From contig CADFJN010000003.1 of NCBI GenBank assembly GCA_902834555.1, forward strand, positions 1 through 64,000: a DNA stretch of 64,000 bases, given 5' to 3'. A program made the translations under genes and the position numbers. This stretch comes from Atopobiaceae bacterium. Its GTDB lineage: Bacteria; Actinomycetota; Coriobacteriia; Coriobacteriales; Atopobiaceae. The first letter of the stretch is position 1; every line of letters begins with the position of its first letter. Of this stretch, positions 25,136 through 34,364 are shown one piece after another. Below the pieces are notes generated by a model that saw only the letters and a list, made by a program, of their open reading frames with translations, was not told where the DNA came from and did no database searches.

Positions 25136-27593
25136 GGCGGCAAGCCCAACCGGCAAGGCGGGCTCGCTGGAGCGCAGGATGCGCGAGGCCGAGCGCGCGG
25201 GAGACCGCCGGGAGACGGAGCGACTGCGCCGCCGTCGCGCCGCGAAGGACGACTACGGCGCCGTGGGCTTCGACCTCATGTACGAGGACGGCACCTGCCA
25301 GGTGGAAGACGGGCTCTTCAGCCAGACCATCGCCTTCGACGACGTGAGCTACCAGAAGGCGCGCCTTGAGGCGCAGAAGGCGGTCTTTAGCGGCTGGTCG
25401 CAGCTCTACGACTACCTAGGAGCCGGGGCATCCGCGCAGCTCACCGTCTCCAACACGCCCATACCCGAGGCCGAGATCGGCTCGCGCGAGTTCTTCCCGC
25501 ACGCCGACGCCACGACCGAGGAGCTGGCGGCGGAGTACGACCGGATACTCAACGACAAGATGCGCGAGGGCGTCTCGAACCTCGTGCGGGAGCGACTGCT
25601 CACCTTCACCGTGGAGACGGAGGACGTGGACGCAGCCGTGCCCGCGCTCGCGCGCCTCCGGGGCGACGCGGTGCAGCGCCTCTCCGGCATAGGGTGCTCC
25701 GCCCGCATGCTCGACGGCAGGGCGCGCCTGGCGGCGATTGCCTCGCTCCTGCGCCCGCTCCAATCCTGGGAGTTCTCCTACGAGGATGTGGGGCCGACGA
25801 CCGGGCTCTCAGCAAAGGACCTCGTCTGCCCGATGTCGCTCGACTTCAAGCCCGAAGGGCTCGGCACCTGCTACACGGCAGACGGCATCTGGTGCCAGGC
25901 GCTCTCCCTCAGGCGCTTCGGAAGCGAGCTCTCGGACGACTGCCTCGCCTCCATCATCGACCTCCCCATACCGCTCTCGGTCTCGCTCCACGTGCGTCCC
26001 ATCGAGAAGCCCGCCGCCATCGCCTACGTGATGCGGCGCATCGCGTGGATGGACAAGGAGATCGTGGACGAGCAGATGAGCGCCGTGAAGCGCGGCTACG
26101 ACTTCCAGATCCTGCCCTCCGAGCTCAAGTACTCGAAGGCGGAGGCCGAGGACCTCCTCGACAGCCTCCAGCACAGGAACCAGATGCTCTTCACCTATAC
26201 GGGCGTGGCGCTCGCCTACGCGGACACCCGCGAGGAGCTCGACCGCAGGGTGGAGCAGATCGTGGGGACGGCGCGCGCCGCCGGCATCGGCATCGAGCCC
26301 TTGGACTACCGCCAGCGCGAGGGCATGAACTCGGTCCTCCCCGTGGGCCACAACCACGTGAGGGTCTCGCGCATGATGACCACCTCGCAGGTGGCGATAC
26401 AGCTCCCCTTCGCGACGCAGGAGCTCTTCCAGGAGGGAGGCGGCTACTACGGGCAGAACAAGGGCTCGGGAAACCTCGTGCTCTGCAACCGCAAGCTCCT
26501 CGCGAGCCCCATGGGCTTCATCTGCGGCACGCCTGGCTCCGGCAAGTCGTTCTCGACCAAGCGCGAGATGGTGAACACGATCCTCGCGTACCCGGACGAC
26601 GAGATCATCATCCTCGACCCTGCGGGCGAGTACGCGCCTGTGGCCGAGGGGACGGGCGGCGAGTCGGTGCGCTTCGCCCCGGACTCGGGGACGCACCTCA
26701 ACCCCTTCGACCTCGCCGACGTGGCGCACCAGTCCACGGCCTCGCAGATGGCGTTCAAGATAGACGCCTTCCTGGCGCTCTCGTCGGCCACCATGGCAGA
26801 GGGAGGCTCGGCGCTGCCCGAGGCGGACAAGTCCATCATCAGCCGCTGCGTGGAGCTCGCCTACGCGAGGTGCGCCAGCGCGGGCAGGGTCCCCATCCTG
26901 CAGGACCTCTACGCGATTCTGCGCGAGCAGCCCGAGCGCGAGGCGGCGGGCATCGCCCTGCGCTACGAGCGCTACGTGGCGGGCGCGACCTCGTTCTTCA
27001 ACCACGAGAGCAATGTCTCCTTCACGCACCGCGTGACCAACGTGGACCTGCGCGACCTCTCCGACTCCATGCGCGCCTTCGGCGTCATCGCCGTCCTGGA
27101 GAGCGTGCGCAACCGCATGTACTACAACTTCGAGCGCGGCGTCACCACCTGGCTCTACATCGACGAGGTGCAGAGCCTCTTCAGCCATCCCTCGATCATC
27201 AGCTACTTCTCCAAGTTCTGGGCGGAGGGCCGCAAGTTCAACCTCGTCTGCACGGGCATCACGCAGAACAGCGTCTACATGCTCGAGCACGAGGAGGCCA
27301 GGAACATGGTCCTCAACTCCGACTTCATCCTGCTCCACAAGCAGTCGCCGCTCGACCGCAAGGCGTGGGCGGACCTCCTGGGCCTCTCGCCGCAGGAGGA
27401 GGACTTCGTGAACGAGTCCACGCGCGCGGGCGAGGGGCTGCTCGTCGCGGGAGGGGCACGGGTGCCCATCAAGGACGACTTCCCCAAGGGGAAGCTCTAC
27501 GACCTCTTCAACACCAAGCCCGAGGAGATAGCCGCGCTCAAGAAGGCCTCCGAGTTCGCCCGCCGCGCGAGAGAGCGCGAGGGGAAGAGGTGA
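25098..27593 (+). CDS. VirB4-family conjugation ATPase
   Basis: An 831-residue protein starting at GTG inside the previous gene. The N-terminal 60 residues are basic. GFICGTPGSGKSFSTKREM near 475 is Walker A, EIIILDPAGEY follows, and TTWLYIDEVQSLFSHPS is the Walker B region. ITQNSVYML and FILLHKQSPLDRK are family segments. It powers assembly or substrate movement in the transfer channel. The stop overlaps the next gene's GTG. Confidence 0.93.
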   Translation: MLHLGRTKDKKDRAASPTGKAGSLERRMREAERAGDRRETERLRRRRAAKDDYGAVGFDLMYEDGTCQVEDGLFSQTIAFDDVSYQKARLEAQKAVFSGWSQLYDYLGAGASAQLTVSNTPIPEAEIGSREFFPHADATTEELAAEYDRILNDKMREGVSNLVRERLLTFTVETEDVDAAVPALARLRGDAVQRLSGIGCSARMLDGRARLAAIASLLRPLQSWEFSYEDVGPTTGLSAKDLVCPMSLDFKPEGLGTCYTADGIWCQALSLRRFGSELSDDCLASIIDLPIPLSVSLHVRPIEKPAAIAYVMRRIAWMDKEIVDEQMSAVKRGYDFQILPSELKYSKAEAEDLLDSLQHRNQMLFTYTGVALAYADTREELDRRVEQIVGTARAAGIGIEPLDYRQREGMNSVLPVGHNHVRVSRMMTTSQVAIQLPFATQELFQEGGGYYGQNKGSGNLVLCNRKLLASPMGFICGTPGSGKSFSTKREMVNTILAYPDDEIIILDPAGEYAPVAEGTGGESVRFAPDSGTHLNPFDLADVAHQSTASQMAFKIDAFLALSSATMAEGGSALPEADKSIISRCVELAYARCASAGRVPILQDLYAILREQPEREAAGIALRYERYVAGATSFFNHESNVSFTHRVTNVDLRDLSDSMRAFGVIAVLESVRNRMYYNFERGVTTWLYIDEVQSLFSHPSIISYFSKFWAEGRKFNLVCTGITQNSVYMLEHEEARNMVLNSDFILLHKQSPLDRKAWADLLGLSPQEEDFVNESTRAGEGLLVAGGARVPIKDDFPKGKLYDLFNTKPEEIAALKKASEFARRAREREGKR

Positions 27594-29143
27594 GCGCCCT
27601 CGCGGAAAAGGACGTGACTGTGCCCGCCGAGGGCACGAGCTGCGTCCGCGTCGGCAGGACCGAGGCGACGGAGACCGGAGACGTGCGCCCGCAGGACATG
27701 ACCCGCGCGCTCGTAGAGGGCACGGGAGGCCGGTCGGGCAAGGGCAAGAACCCTCCTTCCAGGCAGAGGGCCGCCGCGGCCGTGAACCGAAAGACGCAGC
27801 TACGCTCCCATGCGAGCCGGATGGCCGCGGAGACGGCGCTCGACGAGGCGGAGGATACGGACGACTCCGATGGTACAAGCGACGCGCGGGGCGGCGCGGA
27901 GAACGCCGTGCGCGCGTGGCGGACGATGGGCGCAAGGGTCCGAAGGGACGCTGCCGCGCGCCCCGCCGCAGCGAGGCGCAAGGGCGGCAGGGCGGCAAGG
28001 AAAACCAAGGCAGATGCCGCGCGCCAGAAGCTCCAGGCGCAGGCGAGGGCCCATGCCGAGGCGCGGGTGCGCGAGCGGGCCGCAGCCACGGCCGCCAAGG
28101 AGGCGGCGCGCACCGGGGCTGGCGAGGCGGCGCTCGCGGGCGGGGCGTCGGCGGCGGCGCCCATAGCGGGGGTGCTCGTGGCGGTCGTCCTCGTGGTGAC
28201 GCTCGCCCTCGCCGCCAGCCAGGCCATGAGCGCGCTTCTCGGCTTCTGGGACAACGAGGCGCAGGCCCAGGCGGCGAACAACATGGGCCTCCCTCCCTAC
28301 ATCACCTCCGAGATGGTGGAGGCGGCGCTGGAGTGCCAGGAGGAGTACGGACATCCCGCAGGATGCACCATCGCGCAGATCATCTGCGAGAGCGGCGCGG
28401 GCGACCACCTCTCGGGGCTCGCCACCCGCGACAACAACCTCTTCGGCATCAAGTGGGCTCCGAGCTTCGCAGCAGCCCCCGAGGTCACGGGCAAGGACAG
28501 CTGGTCCACTGGCGAGGAGTACGGCGGGCAGCACGTCACCATCATGGCCGACTTCACGAGCTTCAGGAGCATGCGCGACTGCATCGTGTTCCGCTCGCGC
28601 GTGCTCCTGCAGAACCAGCGCTACGCGGGAAACCCGCTCATCCAAGAGGCCGTCGCGGAGCACGACTCGGACAAGATGGCCGAGGGGCTCAAGGACGCGG
28701 GCTACGCCACCGACTCGGCCTACGTGGACACCCTGAAGTCGATCATGGCCACCTACGGCCTCTACCGCCTCGACGGGATGACCGTCGAGGACTGGAGGAA
28801 CGGGAGTGCGGGAGGCGGGACCGTCGTCGAGGCGGCGTACAGCCAGCTCGGCGTGCCCTACGTCTGGGGCGGCACCTCGCCGGGGCACGCCCTCGACTGC
28901 TCGGGGCTCACGCAGTACTGCTACGCGCAGGCGGGGATCTCCATCCCGAGGAACTCCGAGGCGCAGGCCAATGCCGGCACCAAGATCCCGCTCTCCGAGG
29001 CCAGGCCGGGCGACATCCTGTGGCGCCCGGGGCACGTGGCCATCTACATCGGGGGCGACCAGTACATACACGAGCCGCACACGGGCGACGTGTGCCGCAT
29101 AGGGACGGGCATCTCGTACTTCACGTGCGCGGTGCGTTTCTAG
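27590..29143 (+). CDS. bifunctional cell-wall hydrolase (glucosaminidase + NlpC/P60)
   Basis: A 517-residue protein. Residues 1-180 are basic, low-complexity and cytoplasmic. A TM helix (AGVLVAVVLVVTLALAAS) lies near 187-205. A GH73-type glucosaminidase region follows (IAQIICESGAGDHLSGLATRDNNLFGIKW). The last 120 residues are NlpC/P60, with the nucleophile in LDCSGLTQYCYAQ and the histidine in PGHVAIYIGG. It locally opens peptidoglycan for the channel, the VirB1-type role in Gram-positive systems. Confidence 0.88.
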   Translation: MSALAEKDVTVPAEGTSCVRVGRTEATETGDVRPQDMTRALVEGTGGRSGKGKNPPSRQRAAAAVNRKTQLRSHASRMAAETALDEAEDTDDSDGTSDARGGAENAVRAWRTMGARVRRDAAARPAAARRKGGRAARKTKADAARQKLQAQARAHAEARVRERAAATAAKEAARTGAGEAALAGGASAAAPIAGVLVAVVLVVTLALAASQAMSALLGFWDNEAQAQAANNMGLPPYITSEMVEAALECQEEYGHPAGCTIAQIICESGAGDHLSGLATRDNNLFGIKWAPSFAAAPEVTGKDSWSTGEEYGGQHVTIMADFTSFRSMRDCIVFRSRVLLQNQRYAGNPLIQEAVAEHDSDKMAEGLKDAGYATDSAYVDTLKSIMATYGLYRLDGMTVEDWRNGSAGGGTVVEAAYSQLGVPYVWGGTSPGHALDCSGLTQYCYAQAGISIPRNSEAQANAGTKIPLSEARPGDILWRPGHVAIYIGGDQYIHEPHTGDVCRIGTGISYFTCAVRF

Positions 29144-29151
29144 GAGGAGAC

Positions 29152-29877
29152 ATGGAGAGACGCAAGAGGACGGCGGCCATAGCGCTCGCGGCGGTGCTCG
29201 CGCTCGGCATCGGCGCCGGCGTGGCGCGCTGCGCCGCAGTGCACGCACAGCCGGATGATCCGCAGGCGCAGGAGGCAGCCGCGACAGACGCAAGCGCGAC
29301 TCAGGAGACGGCCCCGGAGGACGACGACGCGCAGGACGCGCTCGCTATCCTCCAGTCCCACGCCTGGCAGGCGGAGGGCGACCCGAGCGTCACCGTCGAG
29401 TTCAGGGACGGCTCCTTCGTGGAGACGGACGCCTCGGGCGTGCACGTCACGGCCATGGAGGTGACCGACGCCTCCGAGACCTCGCTCGACGTGCGCCTCG
29501 TCCGCGACGGCGCAGACGGCGAGGCCAAGGCGACCATAACGCTCTCCGGCAGGGAGGGCTCCTGGAAGGTCTCCTCGGACGGCTTCTCGTGCGCGCACGT
29601 CTACGTCGAAACCGCTCCCCACAAGGAGGCGGTCGCCGTCGAGGGGGTCACCGAGCCCTACACCACGCTCATAGAGGGCAGGACCGACGAGCTCGCGCTC
29701 GCCGTCGCCGCCTACTGCCGCGCGCACGTGCCCACGGCAACCAAGGCCACCTTCGACGGGGAGGTCTACCTCGACACGAACGCCGGCGTCGTCACGGCGA
29801 CCTTCCACTGCGACGACGCGGCGGCGACGATACTCCAGGTCACCTTCGAGGGCGGCGCCTTCGCCGTGGCGGGCTAG
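29152..29877 (+). CDS. secreted or lipid-free extracytoplasmic element protein
   Basis: A 241-residue protein with a strong AGGAGGAG site. A signal-type helix (TAAIALAAVLALGIGAGVA) is followed by an acidic low-complexity stretch. Residues 65-241 are beta-rich. It ends in a region with paired cysteines. There is no clear lipobox, since arginine precedes the first cysteine. Position suggests an accessory to the channel; the family is not recognised. Confidence 0.6.
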   Translation: MERRKRTAAIALAAVLALGIGAGVARCAAVHAQPDDPQAQEAAATDASATQETAPEDDDAQDALAILQSHAWQAEGDPSVTVEFRDGSFVETDASGVHVTAMEVTDASETSLDVRLVRDGADGEAKATITLSGREGSWKVSSDGFSCAHVYVETAPHKEAVAVEGVTEPYTTLIEGRTDELALAVAAYCRAHVPTATKATFDGEVYLDTNAGVVTATFHCDDAAATILQVTFEGGAFAVAG

Positions 29878-29879
29878 CC

Positions 29880-30875
29880 ATGGGACGCGCCCTCGCCCTC
29901 GCGCGCGACCGCAGGTTCGCGCTCGCGTTCGTCGCAACATTCGCGCTCCTCTCGGCGCTCCTCATCCCCGAGCCCGCCTTCGCCTCCATCGCCGACGACG
30001 TGAACTCCTGGCTCTGCGGGGTCCTGCGCGACACCTGCAACTGGATCTTCAACAGCCAGGTGGACGTGCTCAAGTCCATCGGCACCGACGGCGTGCTCTC
30101 GGCGAGCTTCGACCAGATGCTGGGCTCCGCCGGCACCGTCACCATGCATGACGTGGTGCACGGCGTCTGGGAGGCGGCGATACTGCCCATCGGCTGCGGC
30201 GTCCTCTCGCTCGCCTTCACTCTGCAGCTCATCCGCATAAGCCAGCGCATGGACGGCAACGCCTCCATGCCCGGGGTCAAGGAGGTCGTGTTCCTGCTCG
30301 TCTTCTACGCGGTCTTCCTCTTCGTTCTGCAGCACAGCTTCGAGCTCATGCAGGGCGTCTACGAGGTATCGCGCCTCGCCGTGTCCCGCGTGAGCGACCT
30401 CTTCGGGACGGGCTCGGCCCTCGACCTCCAGACCGTGTCCATCACCACGACCGACGACGACGTGGCGGCCCTCCTCGGCATGCTCGTCGTCGCGCTCGTG
30501 AGCTGGGTCGTCGTCATCGCCGCCTACGTGGTGGCGCTGGTGGTGAGCTGGGCGAGGGCGCTCCAGATCTACATCATGGCCGCCTTCTCGCCGATTCCCC
30601 TGGCGCTTCTCTCCGAGGACGAGACGCGCCAGATGGGCGTGGGCTACCTCAGGAACTTCGCCTCCGTGTGCCTGGCGGGCGTGGTCATCCTCGTCCTGCT
30701 CGTGAGCTTCCCCATCGTGCTCGGCGGCCTCAACGCCGCGAGCGCGGGAGTGCCCGTGCTCGACTCGGTGGTGGGAGGCCTCAGCTACGCCCTGCAGTAC
30801 CTGGCGATGTGCATCCTGCTCATCCTGGCGCTCGTGAAGAGCGGCGGCTGGGCGCGCGACGTCATGGGCGGCTAG
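29880..30875 (+). CDS. VirB6/TrbL-like polytopic T4SS protein
   Basis: A 331-residue protein with a signal-like first helix and about six TM segments (for example ILPIGCGVLSLAFTLQLI, EVVFLLVFYAVFLFVLQ, GMLVVALVSWVVVIAAYVVALVV, LAGVVILVLLVSFPIVL). RALQIYIMAAFSPIPLALL is typical of the VirB6/TrbL/CD1112-like family. It forms part of the inner channel. It begins two bases after the previous stop. Confidence 0.8.
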   Translation: MGRALALARDRRFALAFVATFALLSALLIPEPAFASIADDVNSWLCGVLRDTCNWIFNSQVDVLKSIGTDGVLSASFDQMLGSAGTVTMHDVVHGVWEAAILPIGCGVLSLAFTLQLIRISQRMDGNASMPGVKEVVFLLVFYAVFLFVLQHSFELMQGVYEVSRLAVSRVSDLFGTGSALDLQTVSITTTDDDVAALLGMLVVALVSWVVVIAAYVVALVVSWARALQIYIMAAFSPIPLALLSEDETRQMGVGYLRNFASVCLAGVVILVLLVSFPIVLGGLNAASAGVPVLDSVVGGLSYALQYLAMCILLILALVKSGGWARDVMGG

Positions 30876-30979
30876 CAACGGGAAGGAGGCTGCCATTGTC
30901 ACTTAGGCCGAGAAAGGCAAGAAGCAAGCAAGTGAAAGGGCGGAGGCCCCCGTGCCGCCACGACGACAAGGAGGAAGAA

Positions 30980-31483
30980 ATGGCAGACGAGAGAGACAAG
31001 GGCAAGAACGTCTACCTCACGCTTCACGAGAACTTCGTGCGCGAGAACGTCGCCTACACAGACCGAGCCACGGGGGAACAGAGGACCTTCAACCAGGTGC
31101 GCCTTCCCGCCGGCATCGTCATCGACGGACGCGACGTGGGCGGCTACGAGTTCAGCCCGCTCTTTGTGGACCCGTCGCGCTTCAAGGGGACCGAATGGCG
31201 CGACATCCCGCTTTTGGCGGAACGCGAGGTGTGGCTCAAGAGGTCGGTGCTCGACCCGGAGGGCCGTCCCGTCACCGACGCGGACGGCAAGCGCGTGAGG
31301 GACGTGGTGAAGGTCATGCCGCAGCAGATCAAGGATGCCCTTTCGGCTTCGAGGCGCGCCTGGGCCGAGGAGCACGGAGACGACCCGCGCGCCCTCGCTG
31401 ACCGGGGACGCGCCGCGAAGGACTCCGCCGAGGCCATCGACCGCTCCGGACGCGTGCGCCCGGATGCCCGAGAGATCGGCTAG
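30980..31483 (+). CDS. conserved element protein, unknown function
   Basis: A 167-residue protein with GGAGGAAG before the ATG. The N-terminal part reads NVYLTLHENFVRENVAYTDRATGEQRTFNQVRLPAGIVIDGRDVGGYEFSPLFVD and looks beta-rich. The C-terminal part is charged and helical. No membrane segment or enzyme motif is visible. It lies between the VirB6-like and adhesin genes on the same strand. Confidence 0.55.
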   Translation: MADERDKGKNVYLTLHENFVRENVAYTDRATGEQRTFNQVRLPAGIVIDGRDVGGYEFSPLFVDPSRFKGTEWRDIPLLAEREVWLKRSVLDPEGRPVTDADGKRVRDVVKVMPQQIKDALSASRRAWAEEHGDDPRALADRGRAAKDSAEAIDRSGRVRPDAREIG

Positions 31484-31491
31484 GTGGCGCC

Positions 31492-33603
31492 ATGGAGAAA
31501 AGGGAAAGAGGACTCATCGGACGCGCCGCGCGCCTCGCATTGGCGGCGGCACTTGCGCTCTCGACCTGCCTGCCGCAGGCGGCGGCCTTCGCCGACACGG
31601 GGAGCGTCCACATCAGCAGCTACGAGATAGAGGGCGGATACGCGCCCGTGAACGAGGGCGTGGGATACCGCACCGCGGAGGGGCAGGTATCCTACTGCTA
31701 CGACCACGACGCCCACGGCCCGGGACGCGCCGGCCAGGACTACACCGACCTGCGCGAGGCAACGCATGAGGAGGACTACCTCCTCGCCAAGGGCTACCCC
31801 GCGACGAACACGATAGGCGGCACCGAGTGGTCTGACGCCGAGGCCCAGGCCGTGACGCAGATGGCCGTGTGGCTCGCCTCCGGCACGGCGAGCGAGGTCG
31901 ACTTCGCGGACGCCGACCCCGCAATGGTCGCAGCGGCCAGTGAGCTCGCGGGTGAGGCGGCGGCCTACCAGGGCGGCGACGTCTCCATCGACGGGCGCGG
32001 CACCGTGTGCTCCGTGGCGGGAAAGCCCGCCGTGCAGTCCATGCTCTTAGCGAGCGGCGGCGGGTGCATCAGGCTCGCCAAGGCATCCCCGGACGAGAGC
32101 GTCACCGAGGGCGACGGCGACTACAGCCTCAAGGACGCCGTCTACGGCGTCTGCCAGGGAGATACGCTCGTTGCGCGCATCACGACCGGCGAGGACGGGC
32201 GCGGCAGCACCGACGCCCGCGTGCCCGACGGCACCTACACCGTGCGTGAGATCGAGGCTCCCGCAGGCTACATGCTTTCTAGCGATGAGTACGAGGTCAC
32301 CGTCTCCGACCACGACGCCGTGGTGGATGCGCAGGACAAGCCCGTGACCGTCACCTTCCGCCTCAAGAAGACCGATGCCGAGACCGGCGAGGCGACGCCC
32401 CAGGGCGCGGCATCGCTCGGCGGCGCCGTCTACGAGGTCAGCTTCGAGCAGAACGGCAAGACCGAGAAGGTCAGGGGAACGACGCAGGACGGCGAGGTCA
32501 CCTTCGAGGGAATCCCGCTTGGCCGCATCTCCGTGCGCGAGGTGACGCCTCCCACGGGCTACCTCCCCGACACGGAGGAGCACGTCTTCACGGTGACTGC
32601 CGAGGATGCAGGGCACGACCTGGCCGTCTTCGAGCTCGCGCCCGAGGGCGAGTTCACCGAGCAGGTGGTGCGCGGCGACCTCGCGCTCGTGAAGGTGGCC
32701 GACGGCACCCAGCAGCGACTCGCGGGCGTGCCCTTCAAGATCACCAGCAAGACCACGGGCGAGAGCCATGTCATCGTGACCGACGGCAACGGCCAGGCCT
32801 CCACGGCGGCCAGCTGGAACGCCCACACCAAGGACACCAACGGCGGCACGGCAGACTCCGGCGTATGGTTTGGCGGCTCCGACCCCGACGACGCCAAGGG
32901 CGCGCTGCCCTACGACGACTACACGGTGGAGGAGCTCCCCTGCGAGGCCAACGCCGACCGCGCGCTCATCCCGGCCTTCGACGTCTCGGTCTACCGCGAC
33001 AGCGTGACCGTGGACCTGGGCACGCTCACCAACGACGCGCCGCCCAGCGAGACGCCTCCCGCGCCCGGCGTGCAGACCGAGGCGACCGACGCGGACGACG
33101 GCGACCACGAGGCCGTGGCCGACGGCTCGGTGACCATCGTGGACACCGTCTCCTATACGGGCCTCACGCCCGGTAGGGAGCACACGCTCACCGGAACCCT
33201 CGTGGACAAGGAGACCGGCGAGCCCGTGCGCTCGGACGGCAAGGCCGTCGCCTCCACCGTGGCCTTCGTGCCCGATGCGGCGGACGGCACGCAAGAGGTC
33301 ACCTTCACCTTCGACGGCGCGGGGCTCTCGGGCCATGCGGTCGTGGCCTTCGAGTCGCTCACCCTGGAAGGCCAGGAGGTCGCGTCGCACGCCGACGTGA
33401 ACGACGAGGGGCAGACCGTGAAGCTGGTACCGCCCGAGACCCCCGAGGCGCCGACGCCCGGCGGCAAGCTCCCCCAGACGGGAGACGAGCTGCCCATAGC
33501 GGGCATCTGCGCCCTGGCCGCGGCGGGCTGCGCCGCCTCCGTCATCGGCATCGCGCGCAGCATCGGCTCGCGCCGCGAGGAGGACGAGGGAGAGGAGGAC
33601 TAG
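31492..33603 (+). CDS. LPXTG surface adhesin with thioester, SpaA-like and VaFE domains
   Basis: A 703-residue protein. A signal peptide ends near AAAFA. SYCYDHD and AVTQMAVW match the cysteine and TQxA parts of a thioester domain. Two Cna/SpaA-type repeats follow (YTVREIEAPAGYMLSSDEY, ISVREVTPPTGYLPD). A VaFE-type domain has VTIVDTVSYTGLTPGREHTLTGTL and VVAFESL. KLPQTGDELPIAG and a final TM helix give sortase anchoring. No sortase is encoded in the element, so a host enzyme is needed. It likely holds donor and recipient or host surfaces together by covalent adhesion. Confidence 0.88.
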   Translation: MEKRERGLIGRAARLALAAALALSTCLPQAAAFADTGSVHISSYEIEGGYAPVNEGVGYRTAEGQVSYCYDHDAHGPGRAGQDYTDLREATHEEDYLLAKGYPATNTIGGTEWSDAEAQAVTQMAVWLASGTASEVDFADADPAMVAAASELAGEAAAYQGGDVSIDGRGTVCSVAGKPAVQSMLLASGGGCIRLAKASPDESVTEGDGDYSLKDAVYGVCQGDTLVARITTGEDGRGSTDARVPDGTYTVREIEAPAGYMLSSDEYEVTVSDHDAVVDAQDKPVTVTFRLKKTDAETGEATPQGAASLGGAVYEVSFEQNGKTEKVRGTTQDGEVTFEGIPLGRISVREVTPPTGYLPDTEEHVFTVTAEDAGHDLAVFELAPEGEFTEQVVRGDLALVKVADGTQQRLAGVPFKITSKTTGESHVIVTDGNGQASTAASWNAHTKDTNGGTADSGVWFGGSDPDDAKGALPYDDYTVEELPCEANADRALIPAFDVSVYRDSVTVDLGTLTNDAPPSETPPAPGVQTEATDADDGDHEAVADGSVTIVDTVSYTGLTPGREHTLTGTLVDKETGEPVRSDGKAVASTVAFVPDAADGTQEVTFTFDGAGLSGHAVVAFESLTLEGQEVASHADVNDEGQTVKLVPPETPEAPTPGGKLPQTGDELPIAGICALAAAGCAASVIGIARSIGSRREEDEGEED

Positions 33604-33746
33604 CATCGTCGCCTACATAGCCGGCTTCCTCTCCGGCTTCGCGGCGCCCGCCGCCTACGCCTGCTGCAGGGCGTCTGGCGCGGCGTCACGGGCGGAGGAA
33701 AGGAAGCGATAAGCAAGGGCTCGCTACGTGCGGCCCCTTTTCTTGC

Positions 33747-34163
33747 CTAATGCCCTCGGCGTTTCTCTTTGCGCTTCTGCTGCTTGAGGTCGAACTGACG
33801 CTGCTTCTCTACCTCGCGTTGCTCTCTGCTGGCTTGCTTGCGCTGCACCTTTGATGCTTCGAGCTGCAACTGCAGCGCCTGCTGCGACTTGGTGCCTATG
33901 CCCGTTTCCTGCATCTGCTTGCGAGCGGAGCGCTGGCGGCGTTTGGGGTTATCACTGGCGTGGTGCTCTTCCGCGGCTACCGCAGGGCTAAACTTGAGGT
34001 CGCGGAAGTGCCTGAGCACGAAGTCGTGCACCTCGTAGTCCTTCGGCTCTGCGCCAAAGGTGACCTTGGCCACGGTAAGCCGGCCGTTCTCGACGCGCTC
34101 GAAGACGCCCACCCAAAAGGGCGCATCAAACAAGACGGTCAGCGTAATGCTGGATCGCTCCAT
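33747..34163 (-). CDS. yjdF: YjdF-family protein
   Basis: A 138-residue protein. ITLTVLFDAPFWVGVFERVENGRLTVAKVTFGAEPKDYEVHDFVL is the conserved N-terminal domain. A highly charged Lys/Arg/Gln-rich coiled tail ends in KQQKRKEKRRGH. The start follows AAGGAGGAAA; an in-frame upstream ATG is not used here. YjdF genes are commonly under a yjdF riboswitch that senses azaaromatic compounds, and a matching structured leader is present. The protein's biochemical role is not established. Confidence 0.85.
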   Translation of the reverse strand: MERSSITLTVLFDAPFWVGVFERVENGRLTVAKVTFGAEPKDYEVHDFVLRHFRDLKFSPAVAAEEHHASDNPKRRQRSARKQMQETGIGTKSQQALQLQLEASKVQRKQASREQREVEKQRQFDLKQQKRKEKRRGH

Positions 34164-34174
34164 GGATTTCCTCC

Positions 34175-34312
34175 TTGTATGTGGTTGCGCAAAGAACGGA
34201 CAACCCAAGGAGGGAGGGTTACTTACCTCGCATCTGCGAGACGGCCGGGCTACCTACCGGCTCTAGCGCACCTTGCTCGGCGCGCATTGCGTTTTTATCT
34301 TTGCGGGCGTTG
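34175..34312 (-). ncRNA. candidate yjdF riboswitch leader
   Basis: The 5' leader of yjdF, read on the minus strand, contains GCCGG/CCGGC around GGTAGGTAGC, a perfect CTCGCA-GA-TGCGAG hairpin (34227-34240), and AACCC/GGGTT arms before the ribosome site. The GGTAGGTAGCCCGG and GTAAGTAACCC segments look like conserved riboswitch core. The assignment rests on my memory of the motif and its position before yjdF. Confidence 0.6.
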
Positions 34313-34364
34313 CTTTTAGGAAGCGGCACCGCTCCCCATTATGGCAGAAATGTTGGAAGGGCGC

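Noticed and set aside
22187..25156. 989-codon open reading on the minus strand opposite VirD4
   Set aside because: It is an antisense shadow of several conserved transfer genes with no recognisable motif.
25694..27590. Upstream extension of the cell-wall hydrolase frame through the VirB4 gene
   Set aside because: The frame is open by composition only; the GTG overlapping the VirB4 stop gives the expected protein.
33605..33711. Short hydrophobic reading after the adhesin (AYIAGFLSGFAAPAAYACC)
   Set aside because: It looks like a membrane peptide, but no ATG, GTG or TTG start is present in frame, so it is not listed as a gene.
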